Source: Gemmatimonadota bacterium
Lineage (GTDB): Bacteria; Latescibacterota; UBA2968; UBA8231
NCBI GenBank assembly: GCA_002712305.1
Contig: PATE01000119.1
Location: 1-12,771, forward strand
DNA length: 12,771 nt
Reading direction: 5' to 3'
Part shown: piece by piece, positions 1-8,004 of the stretch
How the letters are laid out: every line of letters begins with the position of its first letter
Numbering within the stretch: the first letter of the stretch is position 1
Made by a program: the position numbers and the translations under genes
Notes under the pieces: generated by a model
Seen by the model: only the letters and a program-made list of their open reading frames with translations
What the model was told of the DNA's origin: nothing
Database searches by the model: none

Positions 1-69
1 ACTGGTCCGTATCTCTGCCTGACGAAGGTGCCCGATGATCTGCTCTGCCGTGTAACGCTTTCTCGACAT
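1..69 (-). CDS. IS3-family transposase OrfA, N-terminal fragment
   Basis: The minus strand from the ATG at 69 encodes MSRKRYTAEQIIGHLRQAEI and three further residues before the window edge. This is the highly recognisable start of the IS3-family OrfA helix-turn-helix protein (family pattern MSRKRYTxEQIIxxLRxAE), which binds the IS ends and, as an OrfAB frameshift fusion, catalyses transposition. Only 23 codons are visible; the HTH core and the DDE domain of OrfB are outside. The ATG is preceded by AAGGGGGATCGT, which supplies a plausible GGGGG ribosome binding site. Whether the complete element is intact cannot be told from here. Confidence 0.85.
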   Translation of the reverse strand, partial: MSRKRYTAEQIIGHLRQAEIRTS

Positions 70-122
70 ACGATCCCCCTTGTTCTGTCCCAAATCCTAA
101 CTCGGGAATTGGGAACATTCCA
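1..122 (-). mobile_element. End of an IS3-family insertion sequence (partial)
   Basis: The left edge of the window holds the 5' end of an insertion sequence reading leftward: the start of an IS3-type orfA preceded by a short non-coding end. Read on the minus strand, the probable outer end is TGGAATGTTCCCAATTCC, starting at 122. It begins with TG, as IS3-type terminal repeats usually do. The other end and orfB lie outside the window, so the matching inverted repeat and the target duplication cannot be checked. The boundary at 122 is an estimate. Confidence 0.7.
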
Positions 123-509
123 GGGGGGAAGGTCAGGGGGATTAGGTTACCGGTGCTGGGCGGATTGGTAGTGTTGCTTGTCGCCGCTGCCACCGGCGGA
201 GACGACCCACCTCCAGTGGCCGCGGGATTCACCCCCAGCACAGTCACGCTGGCCTACCGTTTCTGAGTTCTTCTTTCCCGAGTTTCTTTAAAGTCACTTT
301 GGCGGTCGCCGGCCCTGTTGCTTTGGGTCCAGAGGCCGAGATGACGGTCCAGAGATCGACTATCATTTTCGAAGTGCATTTATCCATGACTATTCCTACT
401 GGTGTCCTTTCCAATTTGAGGCTTCGTAATTTCCGGTGCCTATTGAGGGGCGTTTGAGGGAAACGTCTCGCGGTACATTTTCTCAACTTCATACAAAACA
501 ACGAGTTCA
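123..509. other. 387-bp stretch without a clear gene, lower GC
   Basis: Between the IS end and the first dioxygenase gene no recognisable gene is seen. On the plus strand a reading frame is open from the IS end and closes at 264-266. From the GTG at 153 it would give 37 residues beginning with a hydrophobic run (VLGGLVVLLVAAATGG), like a signal peptide or lipoprotein start without a lipobox, and could be a gene remnant cut by the IS. From about 266 to 509 the sequence is visibly richer in A and T than its neighbours. That part may be imported DNA, or the leader and promoter region of the gene at 510. No tRNA, repeat array or strong terminator was found. Confidence 0.5.
244..387 (-). CDS. Hypothetical 47-residue protein (doubtful)
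   Basis: A short minus-strand frame from the ATG at 387 to the TGA at 244-246 encodes 47 residues (starts MDKCTSKMIVDLWTVISA, ends LRNGRPA). It has an AGGA about 6 nt before the ATG, an alternating hydrophobic stretch that could form beta strands, and a lysine-rich second half. It matches no family I recognise. The opposite strand over the same bases is also open in one frame, so it may be a chance ORF or a gene fragment. It is kept only because of the start signal and because the region has nothing else. Confidence 0.25.
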   Translation of the reverse strand: MDKCTSKMIVDLWTVISASGPKATGPATAKVTLKKLGKEELRNGRPA

Positions 510-1346
510 ATGATGAACGAGCGGGAACAGTTTCTCTTTGACCTTCAGGGATTCCTCAAAGTCGAGGATTTTCTGGACGCAGAGGAAGTCCAGGCGCTGA
601 ACGATGCCTTTGACGCCAATTGGGATCAGCGCATCGACGACCCGAATACGGCCCCGGCGGGAAGCACGTACGGCCCGGTTCGACGCGGCATGTTCACAGG
701 GATGCTCACGTGGGATCCGCCTCACTGTCAGCCCTTCCGTGATCTTCTCGCCCATCGAAAGCTGATCCCTTATCTGAACACGCTCTTCGGTCGAGGATGG
801 AAGATGGACCACTCCCCATTCATGTTGACGGGCGGCAAGGACACCGAGGGCCTGCGGATTCACGGATCGACATCACGACACTTCGATGACTCCCAGTACT
901 ACGTCTATCGGAATGGTCAGATGCGCTGTGGGATGATCGTGTGTCAGTTTCAACTGGCCGATGTCAACCCCGGAGACGGCGGCATGTGTGTGATCCCAGG
1001 CAGCCACAAGGCCAACTTCCCGTGTCCTGAGCCGATCCTCACATGGGACGAGGATCGTGAGGTTGTGTACCAGGTGCCCTGCAAGACAGGTGATCTGGTC
1101 ATCTTCAACGAGGCGACGCTCCATGGAACGCTCCCCTGGACGGCCGAAAATGAGCGCCGTTCCTTGCTCTATCGGTACAGCCCGAAGGTCGTGCACTTTG
1201 CGGGAGGCACGTATGAAGTGACCCAGCCCGAATGGGTGAGCGAGCTGACCGAGGCTCAACAGGCTGTGCTCGAACCTCCCTATATCTACAATCGTCCCCT
1301 TGTAGAAGATGATGGTGTGAGTGTCGTGCGCCCGCGTCGCGGATGA
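510..1346 (+). CDS. Phytanoyl-CoA dioxygenase (PhyH) family protein
   Basis: A 278-residue cytoplasmic Fe(II)/2-oxoglutarate-dependent oxygenase of the PhyH family. The double-stranded beta-helix iron ligands are visible: H124-F-D126 in TSRHFDDSQYY (the HxD motif), and a distal H205 in EATLHGTLPW. R217 or R218 in NERRSLLYRYSP is the likely 2-oxoglutarate-binding arginine. The family signature GDGGMCVIPGSHKANFP lies at about residues 155-171. No signal peptide is present. Two ATGs (510, 513) follow each other with no strong Shine-Dalgarno; either may be used. The substrate cannot be told from sequence. In bacteria of this type such genes occur in large paralogous sets for oxidation of small organic compounds, as the second copy at 8967-9779 also suggests. 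It is followed by the promoter of the B12 operon, so it is probably transcribed alone. Confidence 0.9.
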   Translation: MMNEREQFLFDLQGFLKVEDFLDAEEVQALNDAFDANWDQRIDDPNTAPAGSTYGPVRRGMFTGMLTWDPPHCQPFRDLLAHRKLIPYLNTLFGRGWKMDHSPFMLTGGKDTEGLRIHGSTSRHFDDSQYYVYRNGQMRCGMIVCQFQLADVNPGDGGMCVIPGSHKANFPCPEPILTWDEDREVVYQVPCKTGDLVIFNEATLHGTLPWTAENERRSLLYRYSPKVVHFAGGTYEVTQPEWVSELTEAQQAVLEPPYIYNRPLVEDDGVSVVRPRRG

Positions 1347-1361
1347 CGAAGCCGTCGATAG

Positions 1362-1391
1362 TTGACGGATCGGCCCGTGTCGGCGTACACT
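1362..1391 (+). promoter_or_regulatory. Sigma70-like promoter of the riboswitch transcript
   Basis: A TTGACG (-35) at 1362-1367 is followed by an 18-bp spacer and TACACT (-10) at 1386-1391. It lies 15 bp after the stop of the dioxygenase gene and about 50 bp before the first conserved riboswitch element. Initiation would be near 1398. It is predicted by eye from position and near-consensus boxes only. Confidence 0.55.
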
Positions 1392-1429
1392 GCGCCCCAT
1401 GGATGGTTGGCAGTTCAATCATCCGACCA

Positions 1430-1662
1430 TAAACGGCACATGGTGCCCGGATTTCGGCGATGGTCGTTCATCGTCGAGACGATTCGGGAGAATAGGGAAG
1501 GCAGTGAGAATCTGCCGCGGTCCCGCCACTGTGACCGGTCGCCGATCCTCGCTCGACCAGAGCGAATTCGCCTCTTAGCCGAGTATTGCACACCCACTGA
1601 CCCCAGGGTCGGGAAGGCAATCGGCTGGAGATACCGGAAGCCAGGAGACCTGCCTGCGCCGA
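1430..1662 (+). ncRNA. Cobalamin riboswitch aptamer
   Basis: The leader carries the conserved parts of an adenosyl-/cobalamin riboswitch in the right order. These are the GGCAC-ATG-GTGCC hairpin with GGTGCC at 1442-1447, GGGAGAATAGGGAA at 1486-1499, and the core GGCAGTGAGAATCTGCCGCG with TCCCGCCACTGTGACCGG up to about 1538. The B12 box AGCCAGGAGACCTGCC is at 1639-1654. The family binds cobalamin and lowers expression of B12 uptake or synthesis genes when the vitamin is plentiful. The intrinsic terminator downstream and the TonB-dependent receptor that follows fit transcriptional control of B12 import. The outer limits of the aptamer are approximate. Confidence 0.93.
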
Positions 1663-1708
1663 GACACGGAAACCTTCGAAGGAAAGGTGGCCCGCCCTGC
1701 GCATTCGC

Positions 1709-4009
1709 GTGGATTCGCCCCGTCCTCATTCGAGGTCGGGGTTTTCTGTTTTACCCTCCGCATGTTGGCGCCTCGCCATCTGCGTCGTCGTCTTGTGGCC
1801 GACCACGTCCAGGGCAGAGACCGTCCTACTGCGTTTCGTCGATGCCGACGGCAGATCGCCAGTCGTCGGCGTGACAGCGCGTCTGGCCGCTGGTGATCAC
1901 ACCGTGGTGGGCCTCAGCGACACATCCGGTGTCATTCAGTGGACGGGCGTTCCCAGGGGTGTCGCACGACTGCATGTCAAGGCCTTGGGGTTTGAGTCGT
2001 TGGACGTCCAGATTGACATCAACGGCCAGCCCTCCTCCATCACGCTGAAACCGCAGCCCCTGCTGATGGATGAGATGGTCGTGCGCGGCGTACGCGACGC
2101 CGATCACGTTCGAACCCCCGTTTTCGTCGAGTCTCTGTCCCCGGCGCAGATCTCAAGCCCGGGTGCAGATGTCGCTCAGGTCCTGCAGAGCGCAACGGGC
2201 GTCCGCATCCGCCGATACGGCGGCTTGGGCAGTGCCAGTACCGTCTCTGTCCGCGGATCCACCTCTGATCAGGTGCAGATCTATCTCGATGGGATCCCGC
2301 TGAATCGAGCCGGAGGTGGCGGCGTCGATCTGGGCTCCCTTCCCGTGGCCGGCGTGGAGAGCATCGACGTCTACCGGGGGGCCGTCCCCGCACGATTCGG
2401 CGGCAACAGCCTCGGCGGCGTCCTTCACCTGCGCACGAGATCTCTGGGTGGCCAGCGTCGGTGGCGAGTGCAGTCCTCCAGTGGCTCCTTCGGCACCCGT
2501 CAGGTGAATATGTCGGCTTCGATGCCGTTCAGAGCGCTGGATCTGATGGTGCTCGCCGATGTCAATCACAGCGACAATGACTTCCGCTTCTTCGACGACA
2601 ACGGCACCGAATACAATCAGGCCGACGATGGGTGGGTACGACGTCGCAACAGCGACTTCACTTCCCTGCGAACGATCGCCAAGGTGGGTCGCCGAGGGGG
2701 CACTCACCGTTGGCAGGTGCACGATCTGCACGATGCCAGCCACAAGGGCCTTCCAGGAATCGGGAACTTTCAGTCACTACATTCCCGCTTCGATACGTGG
2801 AGAAATCTGACCGAAGCACTGTTCTACGGCCCCCTGAGCCCCACCAGCGCCTACCGACTCCGTGCCTATCACAGCCTCGAACGCGGCACGTTCAAAGACC
2901 TGCGTGGCGAGGTCGGTGCCGCACAAGATCACGATCAGACGACAACCCGAGGGATCGGCCTCCACGGAGAATACGTCCGCCATATGGGCAACCAGCGATT
3001 GGCAACGCTCTTTCTCGATGCGCGCCAGGAGCGCTTCGACGGTGAGGATCTGTTGCAGGACGGGGCACCGGAGCCCAATGCCAGGCGGCGCGTCGCCAGC
3101 GTCGGCGGCGAATTAGAATCTCCCCTGGGTTACGGTCTGACAGCCCACATAGGCGGCCAGTGGGAGGGTTTCGACGATCGATTCTTCGACGATGGAAACT
3201 TCGTGCCCGCTGCCCCCTTTTCGCCTTTCCATGACCAACGAGGCCTGTGGGGAGCCCGGGGAGGCCTGTCCGCCGATCTCGGGTGGGGTTGGAGTCTGAA
3301 GACGCATGTGGGACGCTACGTACGGGCCCCGGGATTCTTCGAGTTGTTCGGCGATCGCGGCGCCATCGTCGGCAATACGGATCTGACCCCGGAGACGGGA
3401 TGGCATCGCGATGCGGGCCTGCAGTTTCGTGGTAGACAGTCGATTCGAACGATCGAGATCGTCGCCTACGACAATCGTGTGGAAGACCTGATCCGATTCG
3501 TGCAGAATTCCCAGTTTGTTTCACGCGCACACAACATTGGTGAGGCCTCGCTGCGCGGGATCGAAACCCGGGCCGAAGGTCGCTTGGGACTGATGCGGGG
3601 GATCTCTGTCTCTCTTCGATCTGCTTACACCTACCAGCGAGCGGAGAATCGATCCGCCTTCACCTTCGAGAAGGGCAACGATCTGCCCAATGCGCCGCGA
3701 CACCACGTTCAGGTGCATTCGAGTCTGAACATGGGCCCCTGGAATGTGCATTGGGACCTTCGTCGCGAGGGCCGGCATTACCTGGATCGGGCGAACCTGC
3801 GAACCGTCCCGGCTCGCACGATCCAGGGGATGGGCCTGCGTGCTCGACTCGGCTTGGGTCTTTCGGCCGCGCTTGAAATCCGCAACCTCACCGACAACCA
3901 GGTGGCTGATCTGTGGGGGTATCCCCTGCCCGGCCGCACAGTCCAGCTTTCCCTCTCCCTTGAACATCCCTCCACCCTTATTTCACACGTGTCTCGAGGA
4001 ACTCCATGA
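1709..4009 (+). CDS. btuB: TonB-dependent outer-membrane receptor, probable cobalamin transporter (BtuB-like)
   Basis: This encodes an outer-membrane active transporter powered by TonB-ExbBD. From the GTG at 1709 it has 766 residues. A hydrophobic signal segment (about 20-30, CWRLAICVVVLW) is followed by a likely cleavage after SRA. Then come a carboxypeptidase-regulatory-like domain (about 38-118), a TonB-box-like DEMVVRG (121-127), and a plug domain (about 130-245) with VSVRGSTSDQVQIYLDGIPL and SIDVYRGAVPARFGG. A long beta-barrel follows and ends in RTVQLSLSLE near the C-terminus. B12 as substrate is inferred from the cobalamin riboswitch, not from the protein. The start is uncertain: GTG 1709 lies just before the riboswitch terminator, without a good Shine-Dalgarno, and no ATG, GTG or TTG follows in frame before the signal segment. 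An ATG at 1759 is out of frame by one base (ATG-T-TGGCGC), so a small sequence error or frameshift is possible. It overlaps the next gene by ATGA. Confidence 0.88.
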   Translation: MDSPRPHSRSGFSVLPSACWRLAICVVVLWPTTSRAETVLLRFVDADGRSPVVGVTARLAAGDHTVVGLSDTSGVIQWTGVPRGVARLHVKALGFESLDVQIDINGQPSSITLKPQPLLMDEMVVRGVRDADHVRTPVFVESLSPAQISSPGADVAQVLQSATGVRIRRYGGLGSASTVSVRGSTSDQVQIYLDGIPLNRAGGGGVDLGSLPVAGVESIDVYRGAVPARFGGNSLGGVLHLRTRSLGGQRRWRVQSSSGSFGTRQVNMSASMPFRALDLMVLADVNHSDNDFRFFDDNGTEYNQADDGWVRRRNSDFTSLRTIAKVGRRGGTHRWQVHDLHDASHKGLPGIGNFQSLHSRFDTWRNLTEALFYGPLSPTSAYRLRAYHSLERGTFKDLRGEVGAAQDHDQTTTRGIGLHGEYVRHMGNQRLATLFLDARQERFDGEDLLQDGAPEPNARRRVASVGGELESPLGYGLTAHIGGQWEGFDDRFFDDGNFVPAAPFSPFHDQRGLWGARGGLSADLGWGWSLKTHVGRYVRAPGFFELFGDRGAIVGNTDLTPETGWHRDAGLQFRGRQSIRTIEIVAYDNRVEDLIRFVQNSQFVSRAHNIGEASLRGIETRAEGRLGLMRGISVSLRSAYTYQRAENRSAFTFEKGNDLPNAPRHHVQVHSSLNMGPWNVHWDLRREGRHYLDRANLRTVPARTIQGMGLRARLGLGLSAALEIRNLTDNQVADLWGYPLPGRTVQLSLSLEHPSTLISHVSRGTP
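1718..1752 (+). terminator. Riboswitch expression-platform terminator
   Basis: A strong intrinsic terminator: CCCCGTCCTC (1718-1727), loop ATTC, GAGGTCGGGG (1732-1741), a 10-position stem with one T-T mismatch, followed by TTTTCTGTTTT (1742-1752). It lies 64 bp after the B12 box, so it is the expected off-state of the cobalamin riboswitch. I did not identify the competing antiterminator strand. The hairpin overlaps the only in-frame start codon available for the receptor gene, which bears on where that gene really starts. Confidence 0.8.
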
Positions 4010-5403
4010 AGTGGATCCGGCGTACCGCCCTGCTCATCGCCGTCGCTTGCCCTTTCGGCTCAGCCTGGGCTCAGACCGACATGTTTATCGTCACCTCCGA
4101 CTTCGCCACCGGTTCCGCCTCGGTACTCAGCGCCGGTTCGGATGCAGCCCAGGTCAATCTGTTCACCGTTCATGCCGACGCGGTGGGCCAATACCATGAG
4201 GGGCGCATCTACATCGTCAATCGACTCGGTCAGGACAACATCATCGTCCTGGATGCGGCCAGTCCGACGCAGCCGCTCACGCAGTACTCCGTGGGCAATG
4301 GCACCAACCCACAGCAGATTCATCTGGTGAGCGAGTCCAAGGCCTACGTGACACGCTACGACGCCAGCGATTTGCTCGTCGTCGACCCCCGGGACGGAAC
4401 CGAACTGGGGACGATTGATCTGAGCGAGTTTGCCGATGATGACGGCATACCGGAGATGACGGAGATGATTCGTGTCGACGACCGGGTCTACGTCAGCTGT
4501 CAGCGTCTGGATCGGAACAATGGCTGGATCTCTGATGCGAGTTTCCTCATCGCCATCGACACGGCGACGGATCAGCTCATCGATCTGGATGCCGGCTCTG
4601 AGGGCGCACAGGGAATTCGCCTGTCGGCGCCCAATCCGAACAGCGTCGTCGCTGCGGGCAAGTTGATCGCAGTAGCTGTCGTGGCCGGCTTCGGAGATCT
4701 CGAAGGCGGCATCGATCTCATCGATCCCGTCGGTGGTCGAAGTCTGGGTCTGGCAGTGAGTGAGGCAGCCTTGGGCGGTGACATTTCTCTGCTCACCATG
4801 GCGTCGACGACAAAGGGATTCGCCGTCGTTTCAGACGCGAATTTCGTCAACAGCGTGAAACCCGTAGACCTGGAGACGGGCGTGGTAGGCGAACCCTTGA
4901 GTGGGCTCAGCGGCGGATTCATCTCGAGTGTCGTCGTGGATGGTAATCGCGTCATCGTCGGGGATCGGGGTAGCTTCAGCGATCCCACCGCGGCGGGTCT
5001 GAAGTTCTACGATGTGGAGGCAGGTATGTTGATCGGCGAACCCATCGATACGGGGCTCCCACCGGCCAGCATCGTGCCATTGCGCAACGTGGCCACCGCC
5101 ATCGTCGCCACCAGTGACGTCACACCATCCTCGTCAGCTCTGGAGGCTGTTTATCCCAATCCCTTTAACGCCACGGTGCAGATCCCTTTTCACACGACAG
5201 GCTCCGAGGTGGACGTTGCCATCTTCAGCCTTCTGGGACAGCGTGTACGTAGCCTGGTCTCGGGCAGCCTGGCCGCCGGCAGCTATCGCCTGTCTTGGGA
5301 CGGTCTCACCGACACAGGTGTCCGTGCCGCCTCGGGAACCTATGTGGTGCAGATGCTGGAGGGTGGCGAGCGTCACACCCAGAAGCTGACGCTGCTCCAG
5401 TAA
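4006..5403 (+). CDS. Exported beta-propeller-like protein with C-terminal sorting domain; candidate BtuG-like cobalamin-binding partner
   Basis: A 465-residue secreted protein whose ATG overlaps the receptor stop (ATGA), indicating translational coupling. A signal peptide (MKWIRRTALLIAVACPFGSA) probably ends at AWA before QTD; the AVAC inside it is a weak lipobox alternative. Residues of about 25-370 show repeated propeller-like units, such as GRIYIVNRLGQDNIIVLD, KAYVTRYDASDLLVVDP and VYVSCQRLD, as in YncE-like proteins. Residues 383-465 form an FlgD/T9SS type A-like domain starting YPNPFN, with IFSLLGQRVRSLVSG, LSWDGLTDTGVRAASGTYVVQ and an end in QKLTLLQ. In Bacteroides, the propeller lipoprotein BtuG binds B12 on the surface and pairs with BtuB. 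The same gene order under a cobalamin riboswitch suggests a comparable role here, anchored by the sorting domain. That role is inference; the fold and secretion class are better supported. Confidence 0.8.
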   Translation: MKWIRRTALLIAVACPFGSAWAQTDMFIVTSDFATGSASVLSAGSDAAQVNLFTVHADAVGQYHEGRIYIVNRLGQDNIIVLDAASPTQPLTQYSVGNGTNPQQIHLVSESKAYVTRYDASDLLVVDPRDGTELGTIDLSEFADDDGIPEMTEMIRVDDRVYVSCQRLDRNNGWISDASFLIAIDTATDQLIDLDAGSEGAQGIRLSAPNPNSVVAAGKLIAVAVVAGFGDLEGGIDLIDPVGGRSLGLAVSEAALGGDISLLTMASTTKGFAVVSDANFVNSVKPVDLETGVVGEPLSGLSGGFISSVVVDGNRVIVGDRGSFSDPTAAGLKFYDVEAGMLIGEPIDTGLPPASIVPLRNVATAIVATSDVTPSSSALEAVYPNPFNATVQIPFHTTGSEVDVAIFSLLGQRVRSLVSGSLAAGSYRLSWDGLTDTGVRAASGTYVVQMLEGGERHTQKLTLLQ

Positions 5404-5415
5404 CCCATCGACGGG

Positions 5416-5435
5416 TGACCGCAGTCTGGGATCGG

Positions 5436-5438
<3 letters not shown>
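5416..5438. terminator. Weak inverted repeat between convergent genes
   Basis: TGACCG (5416-5421) and CGGTCA (5433-5438) form a 6-bp inverted repeat with an 11-nt loop. It lies in the gap between the stop of the propeller-like gene and the stop of yidD and overlaps the yidD TGA. There is no T-run on either side, so it could at best be a weak bidirectional terminator. Confidence 0.25.
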
Positions 5439-6765
<1,327 letters not shown>

Positions 6766-6814
6766 TCGTGTTGTCAGTTGTTGGGGCCGGCGAGCTCGGC
6801 GGTGATCGCAACCA

Positions 6815-7867
6815 CTAGTTTGAGGTGGCCAGCAATCCTTCCTGTTCCTGCTGTTTCTGCCGATTCTGCCAATCATAATCGACAGGCCCATCGTAGAACG
6901 CCGACGGCGTCTCAATGGCCCACATCTGTTTACGAATCAGCCAGTTGTCCGGATCGCAGACGACGGCCTGACGCAACTGCTCTACCGCTTCTTCCCGCTT
7001 GTCACGCGACAATAGCACCCGCGCCAGTTGCAGGCGTGCATCCGCTTCGGCCTCATCGGCGGTCGACTCGCGGGCGTCGGTCTGTTCCATCTGCTGCCAT
7101 GACGGTGGGATCTCTCCTGTTGTTGCCCAGGATTCCAACTCGGCGCGAAAGTCGTCTTCATCGATGTTGACCAGACCGACGGGACGGACCAGCCTCCCCT
7201 GTGGGTCCAGCAGAATCCCGACGGGGACGTACTTCAATGCGCAAAGCTTGCCCACTTCGTTGCGTTGATCGGTCAACCGTGTGAAGGTGACAACCGCTTC
7301 ATCGAGCCAGGGTGTCGAAGCGTCAGCGCCCTGCACATCGCTGGCGATGGAGATGACCCGCACACGATCGCCGAACTGCTCATGAAAAGACTGCCACCCG
7401 GGCAGTTGGCCTCTGCATCCTCACCAGGAGGCCCACATGTAAAAGGCGGCCGGCTTGCCGATGACATGATCAGAGGAAACCAGATCCCCCGAGCCATCTT
7501 CGGGAAGCTGAATTCTGGGGGGTCGGTCTCCGACGCCCAGTCCTACCACCGATTCGCTAAGGCGGCCCACTTGCAGGATGTCGTCATCACACAGAAACCA
7601 CTGCAGGCCGACCGCATCGCCGAAGGCCGCCAACCGGCCGAAGAGAGTGCCATTAACCTGCCTTTGATCGCCGTCACCGAGAGGTACGCAGAGCTCTTCG
7701 TCGTCATCGCGGCAAACCCCCCATCGGTCATCGCCAATCAGCTTCGCTGAACAGCCAACCAACCCAGCGAAGAGCTCCAGCGGCACCCAGGCCTGATCGC
7801 CTTCGCGCATAGGAGCGGGGCTATGGGTCTGCTGATGTCCTTCGAGAACCAGCGTGAGCTCTTTCAT
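6815..7867 (-). CDS. Thioredoxin-like selenoprotein with internal TGA (Sec), U-x-C active site
   Basis: This reads as one 350-residue gene in a single frame from ATG 7867 to TAG 6815, interrupted only by TGA at 7423-7421 (residue 149). A GGAG lies 7 nt before the start. Residues of about 25-65 (AWVPLELFAGLVGC, GDDRWGVC) resemble a copper-amine-oxidase-N/stalk-like domain. Residues of about 115-265 form a TlpA/ResA-like thioredoxin fold: GKPAAFYMWASW, TGA, GCRGQLPGWQSF, VRVISIASD, and the cis-Pro loop KYVPVGILLDPQG. A TPR-like helical tail follows (ARLQLARVLLSRDKREEAVE) and a Q/E-rich end. The TGA replaces the nucleophilic cysteine, and a SECIS-like hairpin follows it, so selenocysteine is the best reading. 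The resolving Cys is two residues away (U-G-C), not three. No signal peptide is seen, so it should act in the cytoplasm in thiol/selenol redox chemistry. The alternative is a nonsense mutation in a Cys gene; the sister gene argues strongly against that. Confidence 0.85.
7390..7406 (-). promoter_or_regulatory. Bacterial SECIS hairpin of the thioredoxin-like selenoprotein
   Basis: Exactly 14 nt after the TGA (7423-7421), the mRNA has ACTGCC, loop CGGGT, GGCAGT: a perfect 6-bp stem with a 5-nt loop containing G residues. Bacterial SECIS elements, read by SelB, are short hairpins just downstream of the UGA with a G-rich apical loop. E. coli fdhF has its minimal hairpin about 11 nt away. Position, size and loop fit, and the geometry equals that of the second gene base for base. 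Confidence 0.8.
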
Positions 7868-8004
7868 TCTTCATCTCCACGGTCCATCGACCGGTGGTCA
7901 TCGGAGGTGTCGGAGCTTTGTTCGCGAATGTATCGGGCCAACCTCCACAACTCAAGAACCCGACAACGAAAACCCTCGCCGCATCCGTAACTGGCTGATC
8001 GGGG
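7868..8004 (-). promoter_or_regulatory. Gap between the two selenoprotein genes, possible internal promoter
   Basis: This 137-bp gap is the only sizeable one within the minus-strand row. Read leftward it contains TTGAGT, then 17 bp, then TACATT, a passable -35/-10 pair ending about 60 bp before the thioredoxin-like ATG. That gene could therefore also be transcribed alone. There is no clear terminator behind the redoxin gene. The promoter is read by eye and is weak evidence. Confidence 0.3.

Noticed and set aside
1362-1874. 170-codon open frame over the riboswitch
   Set aside because: It covers the promoter, aptamer, B12 box and terminator; the sequence is explained by RNA structure, and the peptide looks random.
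6766-6814. Terminator between hemB and the thioredoxin-like gene
   Set aside because: Only a short GCCG/CGGC pairing without a T-run on either strand is seen; too weak to call.
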